Virus record (IMG/VR): IMGVR_UViG_3300029319_000259
Span: 1-32,318 of that record
Reading direction: 5' to 3' (one strand)
Length of the DNA stretch: 32,318 bases
Source: a virus
The notes beneath the pieces are model-generated. The model saw only the letters and a program-made list of their open reading frames with translations. It did not search any database and was not told where the DNA came from. Positions 1 to 6,480 of this stretch are shown here, piece by piece (position 1 is the first letter of the stretch; each line of letters starts with the position of its first letter). Made by a program: the position numbers and the translations under genes.

Positions 1-6
1 CCTTGT

Positions 7-405
7 GTGAAAGAAAAGGAGTTCATAAACAAAGTGCATAGACACTTATCTAAAGAAGTTTATCGTTGGAAGATAAATGACCCTTACCACGGCGGTGTGC
101 CTGACACTTATTATTCAGGTCCAAATAGTAATTGTTGGATAGAGTACAAATACAAGCAAGCGCTGCCAACAAAATGCACGTCAAAAATAAAAATTAATTT
201 ATCAGAACAACAACGTATTTGGTTGACACGCCAAAAAGAACATGGAATGTTTACGTACACAGTTTTTGCATCAGGAGATTTAGTGTACGTAACCGAAGAT
301 TTTACTCTTACACATATAACAGTAAAAGAATTTAACAAAAAAGCAGTATCTTTTAAAAATTTTATAGAAGCACTTACAAAACATTGTTTGGGAGACAAAA
401 AATGA
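7..405 (+). CDS. PD-(D/E)XK / VRR-NUC-like nuclease
   Basis: This is a small (132 aa) protein that looks like a phage nuclease of the PD-(D/E)XK superfamily, close to the VRR-NUC group. The visible core is G-G-V-P-D at residues 29-33 followed by W-I-E-Y-K at 44-48, so D33, E46 and K48 would be the metal-binding and catalytic residues. Such standalone nucleases in phage replication modules are usually assigned roles in branched-DNA resolution or host DNA breakdown; which applies here cannot be told. The start shown is a GTG only six bases from the window edge, with no Shine-Dalgarno visible. The frame is open to base 1, so the true start may lie outside. Its stop overlaps the start of the next gene (ATGA), indicating translational coupling. 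Confidence 0.7.
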   Translation: MKEKEFINKVHRHLSKEVYRWKINDPYHGGVPDTYYSGPNSNCWIEYKYKQALPTKCTSKIKINLSEQQRIWLTRQKEHGMFTYTVFASGDLVYVTEDFTLTHITVKEFNKKAVSFKNFIEALTKHCLGDKK

Positions 406-629
406 CAGACATGGTTAACTCACCTCCGCATTACAACACAGGAAACGTGGAATGTATTGTGGCAATTCAAGAAAGCATGACACCTGAAGCATTTAGAGGT
501 TACTTAAAAGGTAACATTCAAAAATATATTTGGCGTTATGAAAACAAAAAAGGCGTTGAAGACTTAAAAAAAGCTCAATGGTACCTAAATAGACTCATAA
601 AAACCTTAGAAAAAACTAAAATTGTATAG
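402..629 (+). CDS. DUF3310 family protein
   Basis: This 75-residue protein carries the DUF3310 signature: P-P-H-Y near the N terminus, then G-N-V-E-C-I, then G-N-I-Q-K-Y-I-W-R, then E-D-L-K-K-A-Q-W-Y-L. The family is very common in phages, usually beside replication or nucleotide-metabolism genes. Some members are called nucleotide kinase-like, but no reaction is firmly established. I chose the ATG at 402 because a GGAG at 391-394 precedes it at good spacing and it overlaps the stop of the upstream nuclease as ATGA. An upstream in-frame TTG at 384 is less likely. It is the last rightward gene and converges with the long leftward gene train. Confidence 0.85.
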   Translation: MTDMVNSPPHYNTGNVECIVAIQESMTPEAFRGYLKGNIQKYIWRYENKKGVEDLKKAQWYLNRLIKTLEKTKIV

Positions 630-723
630 AAGCCACGGAGAAGCTCTCTAACGCATTACACATGTTTTTGATGTCTGCACAAGGACTATGCCTTAAAAAT
701 GCATTAGATTAAATACTGTGAGG
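630..723. other. Convergent intergenic junction, no clear terminator
   Basis: This 94-base gap separates the rightward early-type genes from the end of the leftward late genes. A bidirectional terminator would be expected here. I see only weak candidates: GAGAAGCTCTC (4-bp stem) and AAGG-ACTATG-CCTT followed by AAAAA (4-bp stem). Neither is convincing. No open reading frame of note is present. Confidence 0.4.
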
Positions 724-951
724 TCATTTTCTTTTAAAAGACCTATTTTTTGATCTATGTTGTAAAACTACGTTACTTCGTGAATTATTTGCAGGATTCC
801 CATCTATATGGTGTATATCTATAGCACTTCCTTTTCTAACTCTTCCTTCTCTTAACATTTCTCTACGTATTTTATTACGAGCTGCACGTCTTTTCTTTTG
901 TTCTGGAGACGAATGGTAGTTTGCGTATTCACTTTTATAATTTCTAGCCAT
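724..951 (-). CDS. Small HNH-type protein
   Basis: This 75-residue, very basic protein resembles the C-terminal zinc/HNH module of phage HNH endonucleases. The core lies at residues 45-60: D45, H47, H48, D50, G51, N52, N55, N56 and N60, followed by a basic tail ending N-R-S-F-K-R-K. The N-terminal half is arginine- and lysine-rich and probably binds DNA. Comparable small HNH proteins occur in many marine phages, either as free-standing nicking enzymes or as remnants of homing endonucleases. No separate specificity domain is present, so the activity is uncertain. Its ATG directly follows the TAA of the cyclase gene with no spacer and no obvious Shine-Dalgarno, so it is probably read by re-initiation. 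It is the last gene of the leftward train. Confidence 0.7.
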   Translation of the reverse strand: MARNYKSEYANYHSSPEQKKRRAARNKIRREMLREGRVRKGSAIDIHHIDGNPANNSRSNVVLQHRSKNRSFKRK

Positions 952-2703
952 TTATATAGTATACACTTTTAATGCTTTCTCTTTGCCTTTTACTTGAATC
1001 TTTCCGTGTGGGGAACATTTGTCCACTTTTTCTGCTGTACGCTCTCCAATAAGTATATCTACTCCATATTTTTTAGTTGCACTTTCTAATCGTGCAGCTA
1101 CATTTACAGCATCTCCTATAGCTGAATAATCAAACCTAGAATCTGAACCCATGTTACCTACTACTGCTTCCCCAGTATTTACACCTATACCTATAGCAAT
1201 AGGTTCAGGTAATTCTTTTTGTAACACACGAATTGCCGTGCGCATGTCTTGAGCACAGGCGACAGCACGTTGTTCATGTTCATCAATCATTAGGGGGGAA
1301 TTGAATATGGCCATACATGCGTCGCCTATAAACTTATCTACCATACCACCATGTGCCTGGATGCATGTAACTTGTACAGTAAGTACTTTATTCATTATAT
1401 CTGTTACTTCTTCAGGCTGTAGCTTTTCGGACAAATTTGTGAACCCTCTGACATCAGTAAACAAAAACGTACAAGTTCTACGCTCGCCTCCTAGCTTAAG
1501 TAAACTAGGGTCTTTTTGTAATCGTGCAACTTGCCTAGGATCCAGGTAGTGTTCAAACTGTTTTTTTATCTGTTGTCTTAATTTATATTGTTCCCCAAAC
1601 CTTAACCAAAATTCTTGTACAGATAAAAGTGTCATACCAACTGCGCTATAACTAAAATCTATAAGTATATTATTTCGTACAAACCATACTGCAGCTATTG
1701 CAACGCTTGTATATAAAACAACCATACCCACCATAGTGCCTGCAACAGGTAAACTACGTATTATAATTATAGTTAATATTAAACACCCTACTAGTATAAG
1801 CAATTCATATAATAGGCTTGCACCCGGTATTTGAGGTACAGTTACTGTTAAACTTTCAGCCATTGCAGCTTGTACTTCATGCGGATACAACAATCCAACT
1901 GGCGTAGCTATTTGAGGCATGATACCTTTTGCACTTACACCAACAAGCACAAACTTATCTTTTACATTCATCTCTTGAAGTGTAGTCCTTGGAGTATCAC
2001 TCCATGTTACCCATCTTCTACCTATTTCATCTACAGGTATTTCTGCATAATTTGGTAAAGTAAGTTCTACAATTTCACCCTCTTGGCCTTTAATAATGTA
2101 TGTATCTGAACTAGAAAGTATTTTCATAACTTCCATACCAAATGCCGGCGTCCAACCATCTGGTGTTTGTAATAACAAAGGCAATCTTCTTACTAATTTA
2201 TCTACATCTGTTCGTGCAACTGCCAAGCCCTGGCTGCTAGCATTTGCAAGTTCAGAAGTATTTTGTATCACACCTTGTGCAGAGATCCCTTGCACGGGAA
2301 TCCCATCACCTAATATAACTGTGCCTGTTGTAGGCGGAAACTCACCATTATCATTTTCAAACATTGCAAGAATACTTGGTGTGCCTGCCAATGCATCAGC
2401 AAAGACTTTATCTCCACCAAATCTATCTTCTTGTGGAAAGGCGATGACCCAACCCACGCCCCAAGCACCTGCTTCTATGAGGTCTAAATGAATTTTAGCA
2501 AGTTCTTGACGAGGGAAAGGCCACCCACCGGACAGAGATAGGTCATTCTCTGTTATATCTAACAGTACAAAGTTATCAGAAGGTTCAGGTATTTGTACGA
2601 GTGCATCAAAAGTTTTTAGTTTAAGTATTTCAAGTGCCTGCCAGTTAAATAACAAAGGCACGCATAGTATTGGTATGCTAAGTAACGAAATCCATTTCTT
2701 CAT
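952..2703 (-). CDS. CHASE2-domain class III adenylate cyclase
   Basis: This 583-residue membrane protein is predicted to make cAMP. Residues 4-20 form an N-terminal membrane anchor. Residues 25-285 form an extracytoplasmic CHASE2 sensor (opening L-K-T-F-D-A-L, later P-F-P-R). Three membrane helices follow at about 296-360, a linker at 365-405, and a class III cyclase domain at 408-583. The catalytic set looks complete: metal-binding D417 (F-T-D-V-R-G-F-T) and D461 (F-I-G-D), base-contact K457, and transition-state N534 and R538. Position 527 is Ser, where bacterial adenylate cyclases often have Thr; the Glu/Cys pair of guanylate cyclases is absent, so ATP is the likelier substrate. The start overlaps the FecR stop as ATGA with GGGG upstream, so the two are coupled. 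Such cyclases are bacterial signalling proteins, often found beside FecR genes. One in a phage late operon is unusual. The ligand is unknown. Confidence 0.93.
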   Translation of the reverse strand: MKKWISLLSIPILCVPLLFNWQALEILKLKTFDALVQIPEPSDNFVLLDITENDLSLSGGWPFPRQELAKIHLDLIEAGAWGVGWVIAFPQEDRFGGDKVFADALAGTPSILAMFENDNGEFPPTTGTVILGDGIPVQGISAQGVIQNTSELANASSQGLAVARTDVDKLVRRLPLLLQTPDGWTPAFGMEVMKILSSSDTYIIKGQEGEIVELTLPNYAEIPVDEIGRRWVTWSDTPRTTLQEMNVKDKFVLVGVSAKGIMPQIATPVGLLYPHEVQAAMAESLTVTVPQIPGASLLYELLILVGCLILTIIIIRSLPVAGTMVGMVVLYTSVAIAAVWFVRNNILIDFSYSAVGMTLLSVQEFWLRFGEQYKLRQQIKKQFEHYLDPRQVARLQKDPSLLKLGGERRTCTFLFTDVRGFTNLSEKLQPEEVTDIMNKVLTVQVTCIQAHGGMVDKFIGDACMAIFNSPLMIDEHEQRAVACAQDMRTAIRVLQKELPEPIAIGIGVNTGEAVVGNMGSDSRFDYSAIGDAVNVAARLESATKKYGVDILIGERTAEKVDKCSPHGKIQVKGKEKALKVYTI

Positions 2704-3884
2704 CCTGACCCCTGTGTGATTGTAATAGTAGAGTTGCCTCCACCGTTTACTACAATCTGTTGGTATTTACCATCCTGTATTAAAATAATAGTGTAACCTT
2801 GAGCACTGTTTACCGTCAACTGTGCGTTTTGATTAACCTTTCTTTGAAATGCAATTTGTTCTCCTTGCAATAAGGTAATTATCTGCGTTTCTAAATCTTG
2901 TCCTATTTCTGTACCCTGTATTGAAGTGCCTACAGTCAATTTTTTAGTATCTAATTCATCTACTTCTTCTATTATTGCTAATAAATCTTCAAAGAAATTT
3001 ACGTCTAAAAAGTTTATATCGAGTTCTGTAAACTCTAAAGTATCTTCAGCTAAATAATCTTGTTCTAGCTCATTAAACTCTAGGTAATCTATATCTAATA
3101 TAGCTCCGCTATCTGCTACGGACGTTGTGGATGAATCTGTGGATAAGTCTTGTTCATCCGGAGGTGTAACAATAAGCATGTTATCTATTACATCTAAAGT
3201 TAAATCAAGTATTACAGGCTTAGTAGGTGCAGTTTCCCATACCTCTACAGTAGTAGCTTGATAGGGTTTATTAAGAGTAACGCTACCTGTTGCGGTAGTT
3301 ACAAGTATTTCACCACTAGATATGCCGTTTTCATCTGGAAGTAATATTATTAAACTGCGGCCCAATTCATCTACCGTGCAAGTAAAATCAGTTCCCCTAA
3401 TCGCTATATCTGCAGTAGGTGTAGACAGTCTAATGTTTTTCTTGTCTATTTTACCTAATCTACTACTTACAAACCTAGCAGTGCCACTTGCAAACTGCAA
3501 AGCCATTTTTCCTTTTGAAGGGTCAGGATCAAATACGTACTCAGTAATAACTAACTTAGAATGTTCTGTTAATCGTACAACAGAATTGTCCAGGAAAGTA
3601 ATCCCTACACGGCCCGTACTAGTACGGACATCATCCATTTGTTGAATGCCAAAGTCTAACTCAGCCCCGTAAGGCTTATCTCGTATTACTTCAGCAGAGC
3701 CGTTTAGCTCAGATATATCTCCAATATTAGCAGCTTGTGCTTGTACCGCCGTCGTTTTGAACAACGCACACAGTACCATTATTGCCACTAGACATAATTT
3801 TGAGCCAGTCTCTAGCCAATGTAGATGATTGCGTAATATTAAAAGTCCTGCTGTTGCCTGTTTGGTCAAGATAGAAATATCCAT
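2700..3884 (-). CDS. FecR-domain periplasmic protein
   Basis: This is a 394-residue exported protein. Residues 30-49 form a hydrophobic signal (L-C-L-V-A-I-M-V-L core, ending A-V-Q-A-Q-A). Residues about 54-215 are a FecR domain (opening I-G-D-I-S-E-L-N-G-S-A-E-V, with a later S-T-P-T-A-D-I-A-I-R-G-T-D-F). A very acidic low-complexity stretch at 240-315 and a beta-rich tail at 340-394 with curlin-like I-T-I-T-Q follow. FecR domains are periplasmic sensing modules. Here no sigma factor or TonB receptor is nearby, so an iron-uptake role is unlikely; partnership with the CHASE2 cyclase directly downstream is the better guess. The ATG at 3884 is chosen because later starts (GTG 3788, ATG 3779) cut into the signal sequence. 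This gives an unusual overlap of about 158 bases with the curlin gene in another frame. A TTG at 3905 is also possible. Confidence 0.85.
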   Translation of the reverse strand: MDISILTKQATAGLLILRNHLHWLETGSKLCLVAIMVLCALFKTTAVQAQAANIGDISELNGSAEVIRDKPYGAELDFGIQQMDDVRTSTGRVGITFLDNSVVRLTEHSKLVITEYVFDPDPSKGKMALQFASGTARFVSSRLGKIDKKNIRLSTPTADIAIRGTDFTCTVDELGRSLIILLPDENGISSGEILVTTATGSVTLNKPYQATTVEVWETAPTKPVILDLTLDVIDNMLIVTPPDEQDLSTDSSTTSVADSGAILDIDYLEFNELEQDYLAEDTLEFTELDINFLDVNFFEDLLAIIEEVDELDTKKLTVGTSIQGTEIGQDLETQIITLLQGEQIAFQRKVNQNAQLTVNSAQGYTIILIQDGKYQQIVVNGGGNSTITITQGSG

Positions 3885-4425
3885 TTTGATATCCACTTCC
3901 GTCAAATGTTATTGAGTTAGAGTCCCCGTCAACATCTACATAAGATGTTCCTAGGTCGTAATCAATGTCAAAATCAAATGTATTGCTATCTCCATTGATT
4001 ATCCAGTCTAAGTCAAGTGTCGAAGCTAAAGCATTAGTACCAACGTTTAGATTAAAGTCGTTACTAGAACCAGTTACGTCTACATTGTAGTTACCTGAAT
4101 CTGCACCGTAAGTATTAGTTGGGTCTACTTGTATATCAAATGTATTGCTATCTCCATCAAATTCAAAAAATCCTGTAATGCTATCTCCATAAATATCACC
4201 TAAGAATTTGTTTGAGCTACCTATTTGATTTATATCTAAAGTAAGATTTAAACCGTCAAGATCGAGCGCGGTCATAGTACCACTAACAGCGTTTAGTCCA
4301 CCAATGATGTTAGACGAACCTAACTGTTCTATATCTATGTTTGCGTTATTCCCGGACTGGTCGACATACACTTCATTATCAGCATACAAAAAACCAACTA
4401 ACAGTAAGGGTAAAAGTTTTTTCAT
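3727..4425 (-). CDS. Curlin-repeat-like secreted protein
   Basis: This 232-residue protein begins with a signal peptide (M-K-K-L-L-P-L-L-L-V-G-F-L-Y-A, cut after A15). The mature part is built of repeats in which a beta strand leads into D/Q-x-G-x-S-N, as at residues 22-27, 33-39, 66-72, 89-94, 116-122, 143-148, 165-170 and 187-191. This resembles the curlin repeat (Q-x-G-x-x-N) of CsgA/CsgB, but in most units Gln is replaced by Asp, Asn or Thr and the spacing is longer. It is rich in Asp, Asn, Gly and Ser, and ends with a distinctive tail holding two cysteines (residues 220 and 232). Its ATG overlaps the csgG stop (ATGA) with GGAG seven bases upstream. Position beside csgF and csgG makes it the likely exported substrate. 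Whether it forms amyloid, and whether it plays the CsgA or CsgB role, is not shown by sequence. Confidence 0.82.
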   Translation of the reverse strand: MKKLLPLLLVGFLYADNEVYVDQSGNNANIDIEQLGSSNIIGGLNAVSGTMTALDLDGLNLTLDINQIGSSNKFLGDIYGDSITGFFEFDGDSNTFDIQVDPTNTYGADSGNYNVDVTGSSNDFNLNVGTNALASTLDLDWIINGDSNTFDFDIDYDLGTSYVDVDGDSNSITFDGSGYQNGYFYLDQTGNSRTFNITQSSTLARDWLKIMSSGNNGTVCVVQNDGGTSTSC

Positions 4426-5234
4426 TTATAACTCCAATATCCAGCTTGTTCACCCTCCTTGATTATTTCTAATACGGCTGTTTCTATGGCAGAACGCAAA
4501 GCAAGTCCTCCAGACTCATTTCGCACCACACCACTTTCTATCTCCACTAATTCAGTACCAGCTTCGATAAAACGAAACACGTCGTCTGTTAATGATACAC
4601 TAAGAATGGTCTTAGATACTAATTTTTCAAGTAACACTTGACCCGAGTTTACAGACACAAGACGCAATTGTATTGTTATTGAGTCTGTCCTGTAAGCCTT
4701 AGATATACCAATCCCTAAATATCTAGCACCTGCGCCACCAGATGTTACATTAGATTCATATGAAACTACTGACCCTTCTAGTAATAAACCTGCAAATAAC
4801 AAAGTACCTATCTTTGTATTGTCTTTGTTTTCAGTCCTACCACTACGTATTATCTGGCGTTCTTTAGTTAAGTTATCTAGTCCACCTCTTTCTACTACAG
4901 TAAAGAAACCACCATTTTGTTTACATGCGTCTTTAAGAGCTTTAATAAGATAGGCACTAGGTTGTTGGGTTATAGCTGTAGAGAAGCTAGCATACATAGA
5001 ATTGCTAAGTCTTTGGCCTGTCTGGTCAGTAAATGCATTTCCGTACACAGCCACAGTTGGTTTTCTTTCAGGCGTACGGCACTCCTGCAAGTCTGTTATG
5101 ACTAGTTCTTCTATCTGTGCTGATTCGATTTTCCGTATCGGAGTTATGTTATTTTCTATGGGGTCAAATAATAGTGACGCGCAACTAGAAAGTAAAAGAA
5201 CCGATAGGTACCGTAATTTCTGTAGTATTGCCAT
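4422..5234 (-). CDS. csgG: CsgG, outer-membrane curli secretion pore
   Basis: This 270-residue lipoprotein matches CsgG along nearly its whole length (E. coli CsgG has 277). The lipobox is L-S-S-C with acylated C18. Conserved blocks include F-T-D-Q-T-G-Q (68-74), F-S-T-A-I (84-88), L-I-K-A-L-K-D-A (96-103), V-V-E-R-G-G-L-D-N-L (113-122), E-G-S-V-V-S-Y-E-S-N-V (153-163), S-G-G-A-G-A-R-Y (165-172), S-K-T-I-L-S (207-212) and R-F-I-E (221-224). CsgG forms a nonameric outer-membrane channel that exports unfolded curlin. F84 aligns with the constriction Phe56 of E. coli, while the Tyr51 and Asn55 positions appear to be Ser in both cases. The gene starts inside the end of csgF (50-base overlap) and is coupled to the curlin gene. 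The Shine-Dalgarno is weak. The family assignment is firm; what a phage exports through it is inference. Confidence 0.95.
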   Translation of the reverse strand: MAILQKLRYLSVLLLSSCASLLFDPIENNITPIRKIESAQIEELVITDLQECRTPERKPTVAVYGNAFTDQTGQRLSNSMYASFSTAITQQPSAYLIKALKDACKQNGGFFTVVERGGLDNLTKERQIIRSGRTENKDNTKIGTLLFAGLLLEGSVVSYESNVTSGGAGARYLGIGISKAYRTDSITIQLRLVSVNSGQVLLEKLVSKTILSVSLTDDVFRFIEAGTELVEIESGVVRNESGGLALRSAIETAVLEIIKEGEQAGYWSYK

Positions 5235-5679
5235 CTGGGTCTGTTATCTTTAGGGTTATCATTGTACCATCTTCACTTACGCTGTATTCAATAGTGTTGC
5301 CCATTAGTTCGATAATACCTTGTGTTTGAGGAGTATCTCCAAACAAAGCATCTACAAGTTGTCTTGATAGCTGTGCATATATTCTAGACTCTAAGTTACG
5401 TATAAACCTAGCAAGTGTAGTATTTTCTGCATCTCTTTTAAGTTGTTCTTTATAAGCTTTTAGTTCTGCTTTAATATTTTCTTTACGGTTAAACTCTTGG
5501 TTTTCAATTGTAAGATAATGTGAACTAGTGCCTACTCCACTAAAACTAGGGTTTTTAAAACCGTGTACTATCTGATCTGCCCACAAAGGATTAGTTAAAA
5601 GCAAAAGAAAAAAGAAAACACAGAGAAACCCTGCAATTCTATATATCCAAATATTGTCGTCAATCTTTTCTTTGGTCAT
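5185..5679 (-). CDS. csgF: CsgF-like curli assembly factor
   Basis: This 164-residue protein has a long hydrophobic signal region (about residues 14-34, cut near P-L-W-A) and then the CsgF hallmark F-K-N-P-S-F-S-G at 41-48, the segment that in E. coli CsgF plugs into the CsgG barrel. Further conserved features are F-I-R-N-L-E-S-R-I in the helical middle and a C-terminal beta domain with T-I-E-Y, I-T-L-K-I-T-D and T-T-E-I-T-V. CsgF narrows the CsgG pore and links secretion to fibre nucleation at the cell surface. The start is taken as ATG 5679, preceded by GGATAGAG; a TTG at 5697 would add six residues. It overlaps both the upstream membrane-protein gene (20 bases) and csgG (50 bases), so the block is translated as a unit. 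Confidence 0.9.
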   Translation of the reverse strand: MTKEKIDDNIWIYRIAGFLCVFFFLLLLTNPLWADQIVHGFKNPSFSGVGTSSHYLTIENQEFNRKENIKAELKAYKEQLKRDAENTTLARFIRNLESRIYAQLSRQLVDALFGDTPQTQGIIELMGNTIEYSVSEDGTMITLKITDPDGNTTEITVPIGSFTF

Positions 5680-6010
5680 CTCTATCCGCCTTAGCAATTT
5701 TGTTGCTATCTATAAGTTGAGGTACTCCTAGTATAGTCTTTATAAGCGTATCTTGTCTAATAATCTCATTATCCAGACTACGTATTCTATCTATTAAAGC
5801 CACTAAAATACTGTGTTGTGAATCAAGTTTAGTGCCTAGTCTTTCTTCTAACGCTGATATTTGTCCTTCTACTTTTTCATCTACAGTGTCTAATTTGGTT
5901 TCCATACCGTCAACAATACGCATTATTAATTTATATATAAACCAACCTAAACCTAGTGCAGCTGCTATAGGAAACCCAACTTCTTGTATTACGGTAACTG
6001 CTGCTTCCAT
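5660..6010 (-). CDS. Holin-like membrane/coiled-coil protein
   Basis: This is a 116-residue protein with one N-terminal membrane helix (about residues 10-32, rich in Ala, Gly, Leu and Ile), followed by basic residues and a coiled coil (about 35-95, heptads of Val, Leu and Ile between Glu, Asp and Lys). The C-terminal end is charged. The layout recalls small phage holins of the BhlA type or other lysis accessory proteins. The basic residues right after the helix suggest the coiled coil stays in the cytoplasm, which argues against an inner-membrane spanin. It starts inside the stop of the 3TM holin-like gene (TGATG) and its own end overlaps csgF, tying the lysis genes to the curli block. No specific family is certain. 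Confidence 0.6.
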   Translation of the reverse strand: MEAAVTVIQEVGFPIAAALGLGWFIYKLIMRIVDGMETKLDTVDEKVEGQISALEERLGTKLDSQHSILVALIDRIRSLDNEIIRQDTLIKTILGVPQLIDSNKIAKADRDDQRKD

Positions 6011-6480
6011 CAGTCACTCTTATTGGAGGCTCCGAAATAAAATGATATTACTGCAGAAGCTAGGCCACCAAGGTAACCTAATACTAAATTAATCAGAGCC
6101 TCACTGTTCTGTTCTGGTGGTTGGAGAGTTACGAGAAAGATATAACCAAGAAAACCACCAACCATGGCTATACCTATAATTCTAGCTGTCCAGTCTTTGC
6201 TAAACATACCACGAGCATGTTGTTTTTCTGCTGTTTCTAATTTATACAAATCAACATCAAGCTCTTTCATTTTAGCTTCAAACTCTTTTTCTGCTTTTTT
6301 AATTTCAATTAACTGTTCAGGTGTAGCACTTGCTAATGCTTGTTCTATGGACTTAGGATTGTTTTCTACTCCTAATACTTTTGATATGACATCTCCTGCC
6401 ATACCACCAAAGGGTCCACCTAATGCAGTTCCTAATGTTGGAGCGACTGCTCCTACTATATTACCCAGTAACTTCTTCAT
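6010..6480 (-). CDS. 3TM holin-like protein
   Basis: This is a 156-residue protein. It has a glycine-rich amphipathic N terminus (about residues 5-35), a charged helical middle (about 45-95) and two clear membrane helices near the C terminus (about 100-119 and 129-149, the latter V-L-G-Y-L-G-G-L-A-S-A-V-I-S-F-Y-F-G). This matches the 'holin of 3TMs' family found in phages and gene transfer agents, whose presumed job is to permeabilise the inner membrane so that the endolysin reaches the cell wall. The start is set at ATG 6480 with GGA just upstream. A TTG at 6489, which has AAGGAGG about 12 bases ahead, is an alternative. It overlaps the end of the thermonuclease gene by 20 bases. Confidence 0.75.
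   Translation of the reverse strand: MKKLLGNIVGAVAPTLGTALGGPFGGMAGDVISKVLGVENNPKSIEQALASATPEQLIEIKKAEKEFEAKMKELDVDLYKLETAEKQHARGMFSKDWTARIIGIAMVGGFLGYIFLVTLQPPEQNSEALINLVLGYLGGLASAVISFYFGASNKSD

Noticed and set aside
111-398. Open frame antisense to the PD-(D/E)XK-like gene
   Set aside because: It lies wholly within a better-supported coding gene and has no recognisable domain or ribosome-binding site.
630-723. Bidirectional terminator between convergent gene sets
   Set aside because: Only 4-bp stems are visible, too weak to call.
2096-2491. Plus-strand open frame of 131 codons inside the cyclase gene
   Set aside because: It is a shadow of the CHASE2 coding sequence; the minus strand has clear domain content and tight coupling with neighbours.
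952-2703. Guanylate cyclase reading of the CHASE2 enzyme
   Set aside because: K457 and S527 occupy the base-selecting positions, not the Glu/Cys pair of guanylate cyclases; biochemical proof is still lacking.
2700-3884. FecR protein as an iron-uptake regulator
   Set aside because: No extracytoplasmic sigma factor or TonB-dependent receptor is present, and the gene is coupled to a cyclase and curli genes instead.
5660-6010. Inner-membrane spanin
   Set aside because: Basic residues directly after the membrane helix suggest a cytoplasmic coiled coil, and no partner outer-membrane spanin lipoprotein overlaps it.
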